From: Paenibacillus pectinilyticus
GTDB taxonomy: Bacteria > Bacillota > Bacilli > Paenibacillales > NBRC-103111
Reading direction: 5' to 3'
Length of the DNA stretch: 64,000 nt
NCBI RefSeq assembly: GCF_001700435.1
Contig: NZ_LYPC01000002.1
Span: 186,001-250,000 of the forward strand
The notes beneath the pieces are model-generated. The model had not been told where the DNA came from, did not search any database, and saw only the letters and a list, made by a program, of their open reading frames with translations. This document shows positions 63,483-64,000 of the stretch, one piece after another. Numbering within the stretch: the first letter of the stretch is position 1; each line of letters begins with the position of its first letter. A program made the translations under genes and the position numbers.

Positions 63483-64000
63483 ATGATTCATGCTATTATC
63501 CTGCCTGTTATCGCAGGCTTAGCCTTATTCCTACTTGGTATGAAGCTGATGGAAAACTCGCTTCAAACCTGGGCAGGCCCTCGCCTCCAGCTATGGCTGG
63601 AGCGATTCACCCGGACACCGGTGCGCGGCCTCATCACCGGCACCGTACTCACAGCGGCGCTGCAGAGCAGCACCGCAATCACAGTCATCGCCATCGGCCT
63701 TGTCGGCGCTGGCGTCCTGTCCTTCCCGAGAACACTTGGCGTGATTCTCGGAACGAACATCGGCACGTGCCTCACCACTGAGCTCATCGGGCTCAGCTTA
63801 GGCGGCATCGGTGTGCCGATCCTCATCGCCAGCGCCTGCGTCTGGCTGGCGAGCTGGCTCGCGGGTCCGCTGCCACAGCCCAGCGGACCCCGCACGAATG
63901 CCGCGGCTCAGTCATTGTCCGCGGCACTCCCTCAGACCGCCGTACAACTCGGCGGTCGCCCTTGGCTTCGCAGCGTCCGCTACGGATCGCTTGCGGTCGC
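63483..64000 (+). CDS. Na/Pi cotransporter-like membrane protein (partial, runs off the window)
   Basis: ATG 63483 follows AAAAGGGG by nine bases. The frame stays open to the window edge (172 residues) and begins MIHAIILPVIAGLALFLLGM. The first repeat ends with ALQSSTAITVIAIGLVGAG, the QSSTA signature of the NptA/YjbB family of sodium-phosphate carriers, followed by GVILGTNIGTCLT. The start is ordinary in composition; from about 63,600 the gene becomes strongly G+C-rich. It is divergent from the methyltransferase gene. Confidence 0.9.
   Translation, partial: MIHAIILPVIAGLALFLLGMKLMENSLQTWAGPRLQLWLERFTRTPVRGLITGTVLTAALQSSTAITVIAIGLVGAGVLSFPRTLGVILGTNIGTCLTTELIGLSLGGIGVPILIASACVWLASWLAGPLPQPSGPRTNAAAQSLSAALPQTAVQLGGRPWLRSVRYGSLAV

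Noticed and set aside
1-64000. CRISPR arrays, prophage, insertion sequences, tRNA or rRNA genes
   Set aside because: I looked for regular short repeats, transposase frames, integrase/phage genes and rRNA/tRNA signatures and saw none except RNase P RNA.

Overview
The window looks like a chromosomal segment of a spore-forming, low-to-moderate G+C Firmicute, most probably Paenibacillus or a close relative. The evidence is gene content and order (yla-type cluster with typA; yqfO-trmK, sigA-dnaG-yqxD-ppsR, recO-yqzL-era-cdd-dgkA-ybeY-pgpH-phoH-yqfD-yqfC, floA, yqeY-rpsU; addB-addA-sbcD-sbcC), AGGAGG-type ribosome binding sites, frequent GTG/TTG starts, and sporulation genes (yqfC, yqfD, a YlaJ/YhcN-type lipoprotein). 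The species assignment is inference; no 16S rRNA or tRNA gene was seen.

Layout. 1-2.9 kb: the start of an unidentified minus-strand gene, then three plus-strand genes (lipoprotein, secreted PcsB/EnvC-like coiled-coil protein, unknown cytosolic protein). 2.9-8.9 kb: PIN-PhoH ATPase, spore-type lipoprotein, three small unknown genes, ylaH-like gene, typA and a small membrane protein. 9.1-14.4 kb: MFS transporter, TerC-type manganese exporter, the thiI/cysteine desulfurase pair and a lytic transglycosylase. 14.5-20.6 kb: CNNM/CorC-type membrane protein with a structured leader, small proteins, a cytosolic GH15 enzyme, ypuI-like gene and a membrane-anchored subtilase. 20.7-21.15 kb: RNase P RNA (rnpB). 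21.2-31 kb: yqfO, trmK, sigA, dnaG, yqxD, ppsR, recO, yqzL, era, cdd. 31-40.6 kb: dgkA, ybeY, pgpH, phoH, yqfD, yqfC, nfeD-floA, yqeY, rpsU, HIT protein. 40.7-49.4 kb: accessory stretch with rsgA, a TetR-FAD oxidoreductase fusion, an unknown anchored protein, a GH26-like secreted enzyme, an S1-type protease without signal peptide, and about 770 bp of degenerate repeats. 49.4-61.9 kb: the recombination/repair operon addB-addA-sbcD-sbcC, with a LexA-like box at its promoter. 62-64 kb: an RlmI-type rRNA methyltransferase and the start of a Na/Pi cotransporter.

Most of the window is core information processing read on the minus strand: replication initiation and transcription (dnaG, sigA), ribosome and rRNA maturation (era, ybeY, rpsU, rsgA, typA, rlmI), tRNA modification (trmK, thiI), RNA processing (rnpB), double-strand break repair (addAB, sbcCD, recO) and membrane/c-di-AMP homeostasis (dgkA, pgpH, floA). 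The strongest leads for something new are the in-frame TetR-oxidoreductase fusion with a retained internal ribosome binding site and an operator-like palindrome over its -35 box, the LexA-like box at addB, the structured leaders of typA and the CNNM gene, the probable non-AUG start near 8910, the C-terminally extended DgkA and the degenerate repeat array at 48.7-49.2 kb. I saw no CRISPR array, prophage or insertion sequence.
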